Assembly (NCBI GenBank): GCA_964423745.1
Contig: CAYRGG010000009.1
Location: forward strand, 36,042 to 100,041
Length of the DNA: 64,000 bases
Direction of reading: 5' to 3'
Origin: CAYRGG01 sp964423745
GTDB taxonomy: Bacteria; Pseudomonadota; Gammaproteobacteria; Competibacterales; Competibacteraceae
Numbering within the stretch: the stretch's first letter is position 1; each line of letters opens with the position of its first letter. Below, in pieces: positions 8,437-17,139 of the stretch. Both the position numbers and the translations under genes were made by a program. The notes beneath the pieces are model-generated. The model did not search any database. It saw only the letters and a program-made list of their open reading frames with translations, and was not told the DNA's origin.

Positions 8437-9683
8437 ACAGCCACGCTTTTCTACCCAATAAGAAGTCGCGCAGTTCTCACTCCTCTGATCCATTGCCGCG
8501 TCTTGACCCTTGGTTGCTGTGGGCGGGTCTCGTCTTGATGGCTTTAGGGTTACTGATGGTGACCTCGGCATCCATGCCTCGAGCTCAAGAGAATTTTGGT
8601 CAGCCCTTCTATTTCTTATTGCGCCAGGGTGTATTTATGGGTATCGGTCTACTATTGGCCGCGGCAATCCTACGAGTGCCTCTAACATTCTGGCAAACCA
8701 GTGGCCCCTTGTTGCTCATGGTGGGTATTGGGCTATTAGTGGCTGTGCTCATCCCAGGTATCGGCAAGGAAGTAAACGGCAGTATGCGCTGGATCGTCGT
8801 TGGTCCCTTTACGCTGCAAGCCTCAGAACCCGCCAAATTGTTTGCCATTATTTATTTAGCAGGCTATCTGCAACGGCATAGGGTGGCCATTCAGACATCC
8901 ACTATGGCCGTAGTGCGGCCTCTTTTGATGTTGGGAGCGTTAGCCATTTTATTGCTTTTGGAGCCGGATTTCGGTACCGCCGTAGTACTTTTAGCCACAG
9001 CGCTTGGCATGATTTTTTTGGCAGGCGTAAATATTTGGCGTTTTTTGGGTTTGCAGGGTGTGATTTTCGTGTTAATGACCGGTCTATTGTACACCTCGGA
9101 GTATCGGCGAGCACGTTTGGTAAGCTTTTTAGATCCTTGGGCGGACCCGTTTAATAGCGGTTTTCAGCTGACCCAATCATTGATCGCTGTTGGTCGTGGT
9201 GAACTGTTTGGCGTCGGTTTAGGAGCCAGCATCCAAAAGTTATTTTACCTGCCTGAAGCCCATACAGATTTTATATTTGCCATATTAGCGGAGGAGTTGG
9301 GACTCATCGGCGTGCTTGTGGTGATTGCTTTATACGTCATCATCGTTGCTCGAGCGTTTGCCATTGCCGCGCAGGCCGAATGGCTTGAAGCTCGGTTCGC
9401 CGCCTATCTCGCTTATGGCATCGGGTTATGGTTTGGCATTCAAGCGCTATTCAATATGGGTGTGACCCTGGGCGTGTTGCCCACTAAAGGTCTTACTCTG
9501 CCTTTGCTAAGCAATGGCGGTAGCAGTGTCGTGATCATGTGTATTGCCTTAGCCATTTTATTACGTATCGATGGAGAGATGCGCCGCGCTGACCCAAGAC
9601 TTAGACGACGTTTTGTTCATGCTCCGAGTTTTTCCAAAAAGGGAACATTTGCACAAAGCCACTTTGGATCGGAGAAACCATGA
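8430..9683 (+). CDS. ftsW: Lipid II polymerase FtsW (SEDS family)
   Basis: FtsW is the septal peptidoglycan glycosyltransferase that works with FtsI. The 417-residue protein has the ten hydrophobic segments of the SEDS family and conserved stretches such as LLEPDFGTAVVLLATALGMIFLAG, SLIAVGRGELFGVGLGAS, LPEAHTDFIFAILAEELGLIG and GLTLPLLSNGGSS near the C-terminus. Its ATG lies inside the end of murD, and its last four bases overlap murG. Confidence 0.96.
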   Translation: MLNSHAFLPNKKSRSSHSSDPLPRLDPWLLWAGLVLMALGLLMVTSASMPRAQENFGQPFYFLLRQGVFMGIGLLLAAAILRVPLTFWQTSGPLLLMVGIGLLVAVLIPGIGKEVNGSMRWIVVGPFTLQASEPAKLFAIIYLAGYLQRHRVAIQTSTMAVVRPLLMLGALAILLLLEPDFGTAVVLLATALGMIFLAGVNIWRFLGLQGVIFVLMTGLLYTSEYRRARLVSFLDPWADPFNSGFQLTQSLIAVGRGELFGVGLGASIQKLFYLPEAHTDFIFAILAEELGLIGVLVVIALYVIIVARAFAIAAQAEWLEARFAAYLAYGIGLWFGIQALFNMGVTLGVLPTKGLTLPLLSNGGSSVVIMCIALAILLRIDGEMRRADPRLRRRFVHAPSFSKKGTFAQSHFGSEKP

Positions 9684-10783
9684 TGAAGCAGGGAGCACCT
9701 GTAGTGATAATGGCAGGGGGTACTGGTGGTCATGTGTTTCCTGCTTTAGCCGTGGCGGAACAAATACGCGCCAAAGACATTCCGGTGGTGTGGTTAGGTA
9801 CGCGACGGGGCTTAGAGGCAAAGCTCGTACCCCCCACGGGTATTCCTCTGGAGTGGATCGGTGTGGCTGGATTACGAGGCACCGGCGTGCTGCGCTTGTT
9901 GATGGCGCCCTTGATGATCGGTAAGGCTATCTGGCAAGCAGTCGCTATTTTTCGCCGTGTTAAACCACGGGCTGTCTTGGGAATGGGTGGATTTGTCAGT
10001 GGCCCCGGCGGTTTAGTGGCTTGGCTGTTGAATATTCCTTTGGTTGTCCACGAGCAGAATGCCATGCCAGGATTAACAAACCGTTGGTTGGCCAAGTTAG
10101 CTGACCGGGTTTTAGAAGGGTTTCCTAATAGTTTTCCAGTCAAGCGGCAAGCCTTGTGGGTCGGTAATCCAGTCCGCGCCAACATCGTAGCTTTGCCAGA
10201 ACCTGCAGAACGTTTGGCGGCCCATAGGAATCGCCCGCGTTTATTAGTCGTCGGAGGTAGTCAAGGCGCCCTAGCACTAAACCAATTGGTGCCAGCGGCG
10301 CTAACGTTAATGACGCCAGTAGAGCGTCCAGACGTTTGGCACCAAGCAGGGGGGAATCTTTGGGAAGCGGCTGTTCAAGGTTATGAAAAAGCGGACATCA
10401 AAGTTCGTTTAGAACCCTTTATTGAGGTGATGGCAGAAGCCTATGAGTGGGCTGATTTAGTCCTCTGCCGTTCTGGAGCGCTTACGGTAGCAGAGCTAGC
10501 TGCAGCTGGCGTCGGGGCGATATTGGTGCCTTTTCCCCATGCTGTCGATGATCATCAGACCGTCAATGGGCGTTTTTTAGAGCGCGAGGGCGCTGCCGTA
10601 CTCATTCCTCAAAAGGCGTTGACGGCGCAACGACTCGCCGAACTTTTGCAAGAATTGTTAAATGATCCACCACGTTTGCGGACCATGGCTGAAGCTGCTC
10701 GGGGCTTGGCTAGAGCCGATGCGGCACAGTGCGTGGCAGAAATCTGTCTAACCCAAGCGTCGCTTGCGTACCATTCGCGTTAG
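9680..10783 (+). CDS. murG: Lipid II synthase MurG
   Basis: MurG transfers GlcNAc from UDP-GlcNAc to lipid I on the cytoplasmic face of the inner membrane, giving lipid II. The 367-residue GT-B protein has the N-terminal glycine loop MAGGTGGHVFPALAVAE, HEQNAMPGLTNRWLA, the second loop VGGSQGALALNQLVP and the donor-site motif CRSGALTVAELAAAGVGAILVPFPHAVDDHQ. It starts at ATG inside the end of ftsW (ATGA); murC follows 21 bases later. Confidence 0.97.
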   Translation: MMKQGAPVVIMAGGTGGHVFPALAVAEQIRAKDIPVVWLGTRRGLEAKLVPPTGIPLEWIGVAGLRGTGVLRLLMAPLMIGKAIWQAVAIFRRVKPRAVLGMGGFVSGPGGLVAWLLNIPLVVHEQNAMPGLTNRWLAKLADRVLEGFPNSFPVKRQALWVGNPVRANIVALPEPAERLAAHRNRPRLLVVGGSQGALALNQLVPAALTLMTPVERPDVWHQAGGNLWEAAVQGYEKADIKVRLEPFIEVMAEAYEWADLVLCRSGALTVAELAAAGVGAILVPFPHAVDDHQTVNGRFLEREGAAVLIPQKALTAQRLAELLQELLNDPPRLRTMAEAARGLARADAAQCVAEICLTQASLAYHSR

Positions 10784-10804
10784 CTTAGGAAATCAACACT
10801 TATT

Positions 10805-12241
10805 ATGAAATTAGCAGTAGAAACCCAGCAAGACAGAATGCGGCGTATCCGTCGTATCCATTTTGTGGGTATCGCGGGTTCTGGTATGAGTGGCATTGCC
10901 GAGGTGTTGTTAAATCTAGGTTATGAGGTGTCTGGCTCCGATCTGCAGATCAATACCGTTACCGACTCTTTAAAGGGGCGTGGCGCTGTGGTTTATCGGG
11001 GTCATTTAGCAGAACATATTGAAGGTTGCGATGTGGTGGTGGCTTCCAGTGCGGTCACCCGCGACAATCCAGAAGTAGCTGCTGCCTTAGCGGCACGTAT
11101 TCCAGTGGTGCCGCGGGCGGAGATGCTAGCGGAATTGATGCGTTTTCGCTATGGCATTGCGGTGGCGGGTACTCATGGTAAAACCACCACCACTAGTCTG
11201 ATCGCCAGCCTATTGGCGGAGGGCGAACTCGATCCAACCTTTGTGATTGGTGGTCGGCTCAACAGCGTAGAGAGTAATGGCCGTTTGGGGGCCGGCAAGT
11301 ATCTAGTGGCTGAGGCGGATGAAAGCGATGCATCTTTTTTATGTCTGCAACCGATGCTGGCGGTGGTCACTAATATCGATGCTGATCACTTAGGAAACTA
11401 TGGGGGAGATTTTGCACGACTTACCGAAACATTCGTGGAATTTTTGCACCATTTGCCCTTTTATGGATTAGCTGTGGTGTGTATTGACGACCCTCAAGTG
11501 TGCGCGGTCTTGCCTCGCATAGGACGCCCTCTGTTGACTTATGGTTTTCAGCCTGACTGTGATCTTCAGGTTACTGAGATCCTTCAACAGGGCATGCAGA
11601 CCCATTTCAAAGTACGCTTACCTAATATCACGCAGCCTCTTGGTTTTACCCTTAATCTGCCTGGTCGTCACAGTGTGCTCAATGCCGTAGCCGCCATCGC
11701 GGTCGCCCATGAACTGGGTGTGACCCCCCAGGCGATGCAACGGGCCTTGAGCAATTTCCAAGGTATTGGTCGACGTTTCCACTGCTATGGCGAACTGCCT
11801 ATCGCAAGGGATGGTCATGTCACGGTTATCGATGATTATGGCCATCATCCCCGAGAAATAGGGGCGGTAATAGAGGCTATTCGGGGAGGTTGGCCCCAGC
11901 GACGCATAATGTTGGTTTTCCAGCCCCATCGCTACACCCGTACCCGCGATCTTTTTGAAGACTTCGCCCAAGTGTTATCGGAAGCTGATGTTTTGGTGCT
12001 GACTGACATCTATCCTGCTGGCGAGGCGCCTATCCCCAGCGCCGATGGTCGCACATTGAGTCGAGCTATTCGCATGCGTGGCAAGGTGGATCCGGTCTTT
12101 GTGCAAAGTATTAGCGAGATAGAACAGGTTTTATCCACCCTCTTGCAAGACGGCGACCTGTTGTTACTCATGGGCGCCGGGGACATTGGCGCCGTAGCTG
12201 GTCGCCTCGTCCAGACAGGTTTAGGGGCAAGCAAATGCTAG
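10805..12241 (+). CDS. murC: UDP-MurNAc--L-alanine ligase MurC
   Basis: MurC attaches the first amino acid, L-alanine, to UDP-MurNAc. The 478-residue protein shows IHFVGIAGSGMSGIAEVL near its start, the P-loop AVAGTHGKTTTTSLIA, EADESDASFL, NIDADHLGNYGGDF and the C-terminal DDYGHHPREI and FQPHRYTRTRDLF motifs. The ATG at 10805 has a weak upstream site. The last seven bases overlap murB. Confidence 0.97.
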   Translation: MKLAVETQQDRMRRIRRIHFVGIAGSGMSGIAEVLLNLGYEVSGSDLQINTVTDSLKGRGAVVYRGHLAEHIEGCDVVVASSAVTRDNPEVAAALAARIPVVPRAEMLAELMRFRYGIAVAGTHGKTTTTSLIASLLAEGELDPTFVIGGRLNSVESNGRLGAGKYLVAEADESDASFLCLQPMLAVVTNIDADHLGNYGGDFARLTETFVEFLHHLPFYGLAVVCIDDPQVCAVLPRIGRPLLTYGFQPDCDLQVTEILQQGMQTHFKVRLPNITQPLGFTLNLPGRHSVLNAVAAIAVAHELGVTPQAMQRALSNFQGIGRRFHCYGELPIARDGHVTVIDDYGHHPREIGAVIEAIRGGWPQRRIMLVFQPHRYTRTRDLFEDFAQVLSEADVLVLTDIYPAGEAPIPSADGRTLSRAIRMRGKVDPVFVQSISEIEQVLSTLLQDGDLLLLMGAGDIGAVAGRLVQTGLGASKC

Positions 12242-13143
12242 AGGGCAACATGGCAAGCCCCATTTCTCCCCTGCGCGGCAAGCTATGTTTATGCGAACCT
12301 CTTGCAGGGTACACCTCTTGGCGGGTCGGTGGTCCTGCTGAACGTCTCTATAAAGCAGCCGATTTAAGTGATCTATGTGTGTTCCTGCAAGGTTTAGCCA
12401 CCCATGAATCGTTATTTTGGTTAGGACTCGGCAGTAATCTGTTGGTTCGGGATGGTGGTATTTTGGGTACTGTGATTGCGACTCATGGGGCACTCCAGCA
12501 ATTGACTCAAACGGGTTCGCAAACCTTGCGGGTTGAGGTGGGCGTACCCTGCGCTAAAGTCGCTCGTTTTAGTGCTGCCCACGGTTTGGCTGGTGCAGAA
12601 TTCCTAGCGGGTATCCCTGGACTTATGGGGGGCGCCTTAGCCATGAATGCAGGCGCTTGGGGTGACGAAACCTGGGCGCGGGTAGCAGTGGTGGAAACCG
12701 TGGATCGCCATGGCAATATTCATAGACGCACATCAGCTGATTATCGGATCGGTTACCGCACCGTGCAGGGTATGCCTGAAGAGTGGTTCGTGGCTGCCCA
12801 TCTGCATTTAACCCCGGGTGATGAGAAACATGTGCGGGCTCGCATACGTGATCTGCTAGCTCAGCGTGCCGAAACCCAACCCACCGGTGTCGCTAGTTGC
12901 GGATCTGTGTTTCGCAACCCACCCGGTGGTTATGCGGCACGTCTTATCGAGACAGCAGGCTTAAAAGGCGCCTGCATCGGTGCTGCTTGTGTCTCCACTA
13001 AACATGCCAATTTCATTATCAATACTGGCGGGGCAACAGCCGCCAATCTGGAAGCGCTGATCGACTTGATTAGGGAGACCGTTTTAAAAATACACGGCGT
13101 CACCTTAATACCAGAAGTGCAAATAGTAGGAGAGCGTAAGTGA
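12235..13143 (+). CDS. murB: UDP-N-acetylenolpyruvoylglucosamine reductase MurB
   Basis: MurB reduces enolpyruvyl-UDP-GlcNAc to UDP-MurNAc using NADPH and bound FAD. The 302-residue product contains TSWRVGGPAERLY, the FAD-binding GLGSNLLVRDGG, the conserved GIPGLMGGALAMNAGAWG and SCGSVFRNPPGGYAARLIE with the active-site serine. About 300 residues is the shorter MurB class. The start at 12235 overlaps murC; an ATG 15 bases on would also serve. It runs directly into ftsQ with a GTGA overlap, so no ddl gene lies between them. Confidence 0.95.
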   Translation: MLEGNMASPISPLRGKLCLCEPLAGYTSWRVGGPAERLYKAADLSDLCVFLQGLATHESLFWLGLGSNLLVRDGGILGTVIATHGALQQLTQTGSQTLRVEVGVPCAKVARFSAAHGLAGAEFLAGIPGLMGGALAMNAGAWGDETWARVAVVETVDRHGNIHRRTSADYRIGYRTVQGMPEEWFVAAHLHLTPGDEKHVRARIRDLLAQRAETQPTGVASCGSVFRNPPGGYAARLIETAGLKGACIGAACVSTKHANFIINTGGATAANLEALIDLIRETVLKIHGVTLIPEVQIVGERK

Positions 13144-14048
13144 GATCTGGATTCAAACGGCCAAGAGGCGCCCGAGTGCGTACCGAGCACGTTTTAGGTG
13201 ATCGTAAAACCCTATGGCGTCGTAGCCTGCGCTGGACAGGATTAGGACTGCTCATGCTTGGTAGTGGTCTTGGTGTTTATTTAGCCCAACAGCACCTATT
13301 AGATCCAGAAGAGTTTCCCATCCGCCAAGTGCGTTTAGAGGGCCAACTGCAGCACCTCACAAGGGCCGATATTATGGAAACGCTGCAGGCTTATGTGGGA
13401 GAGAATTTTTTTGTACTCAACATCGATGCACTACACGCCACCCTTATGGCTAATCCTTGGGTTGCCCATGCCACGGTGTGGCGTCAATGGCCAGATACCT
13501 TAAAAGTGCGTCTGCAGGAGCGGATTGCTTTCGGTCATTGGAATGAGGAGGAACTTATCGATATTCACGGTAAGCGGTTCCAACCTGCTGTTATTGAGCA
13601 AATCAATGGGTTGCCAAAGTTATCCGGACCAGATGGTTATGAATCGAGGGTTATGCAGCGTTATAAACAGGCTAACGCCAAGTTAAAAAAAGTGGGTCTT
13701 CAGCTAATAACATTAACGTTAGATGAGCGACTTGCCTGGCGGATGACTTTGCAAAATGGCGTTGAGCTGAAACTCGGCAAGGCGCATTTTGCTGAACGGG
13801 TTGCACGCTTTTTAGCCGTCTACTCTAAGGTTTTAGCGGGCAGAATCCACCGCATCGAAACGATAGATTTGCGCTATATCAACGGTTTTGCTGTGCGTTG
13901 GAAACGCGAATCGACGGTAACACGGTTATCACCAAGCCATGGGGTTTATAAGAAAAAACTGCAACGGACCGCTATTAATGTGCCTGGAGCAGCCATCCCC
14001 AGTGCAGAGTATGGGGTTAAGCCTATGGCAACTGAGTCGGCCGGTTAG
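13140..14048 (+). CDS. ftsQ: Cell division protein FtsQ
   Basis: FtsQ is the bitopic scaffold that brings FtsL and FtsB to the divisome. The 302-residue product has a basic N-terminus, one membrane segment (about residues 31-50, WTGLGLLMLGSGLGVYLAQQ), a POTRA domain beginning FPIRQVRLEGQLQHLTRADI and ending NPWVAHATVWRQWPDTLKV, and the FtsQ beta domain (RFQPAVIEQINGLPKLSGPDG). The GTG start overlaps the murB stop. It is somewhat longer than the E. coli protein because of a C-terminal extension of about 40 residues beyond the YINGFAVRW strand. Confidence 0.93.
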   Translation: MRSGFKRPRGARVRTEHVLGDRKTLWRRSLRWTGLGLLMLGSGLGVYLAQQHLLDPEEFPIRQVRLEGQLQHLTRADIMETLQAYVGENFFVLNIDALHATLMANPWVAHATVWRQWPDTLKVRLQERIAFGHWNEEELIDIHGKRFQPAVIEQINGLPKLSGPDGYESRVMQRYKQANAKLKKVGLQLITLTLDERLAWRMTLQNGVELKLGKAHFAERVARFLAVYSKVLAGRIHRIETIDLRYINGFAVRWKRESTVTRLSPSHGVYKKKLQRTAINVPGAAIPSAEYGVKPMATESAG

Positions 14049-14068
14049 TCAGTAGTAAAGAGAAGTTC

Positions 14069-15301
14069 ATGACAAAAAAAGACGAAAAAAACATGATTGT
14101 TGGTCTCGACATTGGTACCTCCAAAGTTGTTGCTATGGTAGGCGAAGTGAGTTCCAACAACGATATAGAGGTGCTGGGTATTGGTTCCCATCCCTCCCGG
14201 GGACTCAAAAAAGGCGTCGTGGTAAATATCGAATCCACCGTGCAATCTATTCAGCGGGCTATAGATGAAGCAGAGCGGATGGCTGGATGCAAGATCTATT
14301 CAGTCTATACCGGGATTGCTGGTAGTCATATCCGCAGTTTGAATTCCCATGGGGTAACGGCCATTCGCAATAAAGAGGTGGCACCAGAGGATGTCAGTCG
14401 GGTTATCGATGCGGCTCGCGTGGTGGCGATTCCTGCGGATCAACGCATTCTCCATATCTTGCCCAGGGAATTTATTATCGATAATCAAGAAGGTATTCAG
14501 GAACCAGTGGGGATGTCTGGTGTGCGTTTGGAAGCCAAAGTCCATATGGTCACAGGTGCGGTAAGTGCTGCGCAAAATATTATCAAGTGTGTGCGCCGCT
14601 GTGGATTAGAAGTGGACGATGTCATCCTAGAGCAACTGGCTTCTAGCCGAGCTGTACTCACTGAGGATGAGAAAGAACTGGGCGTGTGTCTAGTGGATAT
14701 TGGCGGCGGCACTACTGATATCGCCATTTTTACTAATGGTGCTGTGAGTCACACTTCGGTTATTCCTATTGCTGGAGATCAGGTAACTAACGATATCGCC
14801 GTGGCCTTGCGCACCCCCACCCAGCATGCAGAAGAGATTAAGGTAAAACACGCATGTTGTTTGACCCAGCTTGCTAACGCCGATGAAAACATCGAAGTGG
14901 CCAGCGTAGGTGACAGAGCTTCTCGGCGATTGTCTCGGCAAACCCTCGTGGAAGTCGTGGAACCTCGCTACGAAGAACTGTTTACGTTAGTGCAAGCTGA
15001 ACTACAGCGCAGCGGTTATGAAAACTTGATTGCGGCAGGCGTTGTCCTGACCGGTGGTAGCGCCCGTATGGAGGGCGCCGTGGAACTTGCGGAAGAAATT
15101 TTCCATATGCCGGTGCGGCTCGGGTTACCCCACTATGTAGCGGGTTTACCAGACGTTATTCGCAATCCTATCTATTCGACGGCCGTAGGGCTTTTGTTGT
15201 TTGGCAACGAAAACCGGTCATTGAACGCCAACATGTCATTGTTGGTGGCAAGGAGAGGTTTATTTTCCCGTGTAAGAAGTTGGTTTCAAAGTTTTTTTTA
15301 G
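14069..15301 (+). CDS. ftsA: Cell division protein FtsA
   Basis: FtsA is the actin-like ATPase that anchors FtsZ to the membrane. The 410-residue product has the phosphate-1 motif VGLDIGTSKVVAMVGE, the 1C subdomain, phosphate-2 VCLVDIGGGTTDIAIF and the adenosine motif VVLTGGSARMEGAVELAE. The last 13 residues (FSRVRSWFQSFF) form the amphipathic membrane-targeting helix. It lies 20 bases after ftsQ and 75 bases before ftsZ. Confidence 0.97.
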   Translation: MTKKDEKNMIVGLDIGTSKVVAMVGEVSSNNDIEVLGIGSHPSRGLKKGVVVNIESTVQSIQRAIDEAERMAGCKIYSVYTGIAGSHIRSLNSHGVTAIRNKEVAPEDVSRVIDAARVVAIPADQRILHILPREFIIDNQEGIQEPVGMSGVRLEAKVHMVTGAVSAAQNIIKCVRRCGLEVDDVILEQLASSRAVLTEDEKELGVCLVDIGGGTTDIAIFTNGAVSHTSVIPIAGDQVTNDIAVALRTPTQHAEEIKVKHACCLTQLANADENIEVASVGDRASRRLSRQTLVEVVEPRYEELFTLVQAELQRSGYENLIAAGVVLTGGSARMEGAVELAEEIFHMPVRLGLPHYVAGLPDVIRNPIYSTAVGLLLFGNENRSLNANMSLLVARRGLFSRVRSWFQSFF

Positions 15302-15376
15302 TTTTTTATAACGTAACACAATAACACTCCATTCGAATCATTTACCCAAACGATATGCCTGTGAGGAGATGCTGCT

Positions 15377-16555
15377 ATGTTTGAATTGATGGATACCCGT
15401 AATGAAAGTGCTGTTATTAAAGTAATCGGTGTCGGCGGAGGTGGCAGCAATGCTGTTCAGCATATGCTGGGCGCCAATATTGAAGGCGTCGATTTCATCT
15501 GCGCGAACACGGATGCTCAGGCGTTGAAAACCGCTTCTGTCAGCACCACGCTTCAGCTTGGGGCTAATATCACTAAAGGACTCGGGGCAGGCGCCGATCC
15601 TGACATTGGACGCAAGGCCGCCGTGGAGGACCGAGAGCGTATTCGCGAGGTATTGGAAGGTGCTGACATGGTTTTTATTACTGCCGGTATGGGCGGCGGC
15701 ACGGGTACCGGCGGGGCTCCAGTAGTTGCCCAAGTTGCCCGGGAAATGGACATTCTTACCGTAGCCGTTGTCACCAAGCCATTTCCCTTTGAGGGTCGTA
15801 AACGTATGAGCGTCGCCATGGAAGGTATCCATGAATTGGGTGAGTGTGTGGATTCCTTAATCACCATCCCCAATGAAAAACTCTTGGTGGTGTTAGGTAA
15901 AGGCGCCAGTTTATTGGATGCTTTTAAGGCTGCCAACGATGTGTTGCTGAATGCGGTGCAAGGCATTGCTGAGTTGATTACCCGTCCCGGTCTTATTAAT
16001 GTGGACTTTGCCGACGTGCGTACTGTCATGGGTGAAATGGGTATGGCAATGATGGGTATGGGTCGCGCTGTCGGCGATGGTCGTGCCCGTGAGGCTGCAG
16101 AGGCCGCCATCGCAAGTCCCCTCTTAGAGAGTATTGATCTCGCTGGCGCGAAAGGCTTGCTGGTCAATGTCACCGCCGGTATGGATATCTCTATCGGCGA
16201 GTTTGATGAGGTAGGCAATACCATTAAAGAACTTGCCTCTGACGATGCTAACGTGGTCGTAGGGGCAGTGATTGATCCAGAAATGCAGAATGAACTGCGG
16301 GTAACTATTGTGGCCACAGGCATTGGTCAAATTGCGCAACCTGTTAGTTTGCGGGAAGACTACGCAAAGCCTTCGGTTAAGGTGGTGCAAAAACCGGCCC
16401 ATGCCGTCACTGCCGAAAACGAGTATGCGCGAGGAGGGGAAAAGCGTGCAGTGGGGAACCGTCAAAAAACCGCTGGCGACAACTTTGCGGATCGTCCCGA
16501 TGGTAATTTGGAGTATTTGGATATACCCGCCTTTCTGCGTCGGCAGGCGGATTAA
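15377..16555 (+). CDS. ftsZ: Cell division protein FtsZ
   Basis: FtsZ is the tubulin-like GTPase that forms the division ring. The 392-residue product has GVGGGGSNAVQHM, the tubulin signature GMGGGTGTGGAPVVA, the T7 loop NVDFADVRTVM and a C-terminal peptide YLDIPAFLRRQAD that binds FtsA and ZipA. GAGGAG at 15362-15367 is a strong ribosome binding site. It closes the cluster; no simple terminator follows, but two inverted-repeat elements do. Confidence 0.98.
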   Translation: MFELMDTRNESAVIKVIGVGGGGSNAVQHMLGANIEGVDFICANTDAQALKTASVSTTLQLGANITKGLGAGADPDIGRKAAVEDRERIREVLEGADMVFITAGMGGGTGTGGAPVVAQVAREMDILTVAVVTKPFPFEGRKRMSVAMEGIHELGECVDSLITIPNEKLLVVLGKGASLLDAFKAANDVLLNAVQGIAELITRPGLINVDFADVRTVMGEMGMAMMGMGRAVGDGRAREAAEAAIASPLLESIDLAGAKGLLVNVTAGMDISIGEFDEVGNTIKELASDDANVVVGAVIDPEMQNELRVTIVATGIGQIAQPVSLREDYAKPSVKVVQKPAHAVTAENEYARGGEKRAVGNRQKTAGDNFADRPDGNLEYLDIPAFLRRQAD

Positions 16556-16571
16556 CAAAGCTTACTGCTAT

Positions 16572-16698
16572 CTAGAGCGTTTTCGCTTTGATTGTAGACA
16601 AGGCAGCCGAGGCGAGGTGCGCACAATGTACATGCAGTACATGAGTACGCCGAGACCGAAGGCTAACGATGTATACAGTCGAATGGGAAATGCTCTAG
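16572..16698 (+). repeat. MITE-like element, family B, copy 1
   Basis: This 127-bp element has about 25-bp terminal inverted repeats: CTAGAGCGTTTTCGCTTTGA at the left and the complement CTAGAGCATTTCCCATTCGA at the right, each followed by CTGTA or TTGTA. The interior folds into a second long stem around GTACATGCAGTAC. The segment around 16640-16675 (ACGCCGA-ACCGAAGGCTAACGA) recurs in reverse complement at 28624-28660. No open frame for a transposase is present, so it would be moved in trans if at all. Confidence 0.75.
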
Positions 16699-16699
16699 A

Positions 16700-16839
16700 A
16701 GGAGCTGTTTGTAAAACTCGCGGTTTTGATGCCATCAAAGCCTAGAAGACGTCTATCTATAAAATGTATAGCTTGGCTATAGATGTTGAAAAGTATGCTA
16801 GATTGGCGTTTAGGTTAAGCGGTTCGCAAACAGCTCCTA
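16700..16839 (+). repeat. Second inverted-repeat element, family C
   Basis: AGGAGCTGTTTG at 16700-16711 is matched by its exact complement CAAACAGCTCCT at 16827-16838, with the similarity continuing a few bases inward. The 140-bp unit abuts the family B element with only a base between them. Only one copy is visible in this window, so calling it mobile rests on structure alone; it could also be a folded transcript end for ftsZ. Confidence 0.5.
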
Positions 16840-17139
16840 GCAGAAAGTTAGTTAGGTTTATGACAGCACAAGGCATCTATTAAAAATAAAACTAGATTTT
16901 TTTATTAGAAGTACATTTACGATTATTCCCATCCTAAGTTTTGCTAAGCGCATCTATTGATGCTATGGCATTGTGGGTTAATACTCAAAAAAAGTTTGCG
17001 CTGATGTCATAATAGCGTAACGTAACAAATACGAACTGACCGCCCTTAATTAGAATTCGCCGGCATCTGGACGCTCAACACCGCGAAGGGCTGCAGCAAT
17101 GCAATCGTTATGCAGATCAAAAACGAGTGGATCCACAAT

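Larger units (their letters stand above)
16556..17139. other. Intergenic region between ftsZ and lpxC
   Basis: These 584 bases hold two adjacent inverted-repeat elements (16572-16698 and 16700-16839) and then about 300 AT-rich bases that should contain the lpxC promoter. A CATAAT at 17008-17013 could be a -10 element but lacks a convincing -35. No open frame here looks like a gene. Confidence 0.6.

Noticed and set aside
16308..16745. 145-codon frame overlapping the end of ftsZ
   Set aside because: It lies in another frame of ftsZ and runs into the inverted repeats; no start signals.
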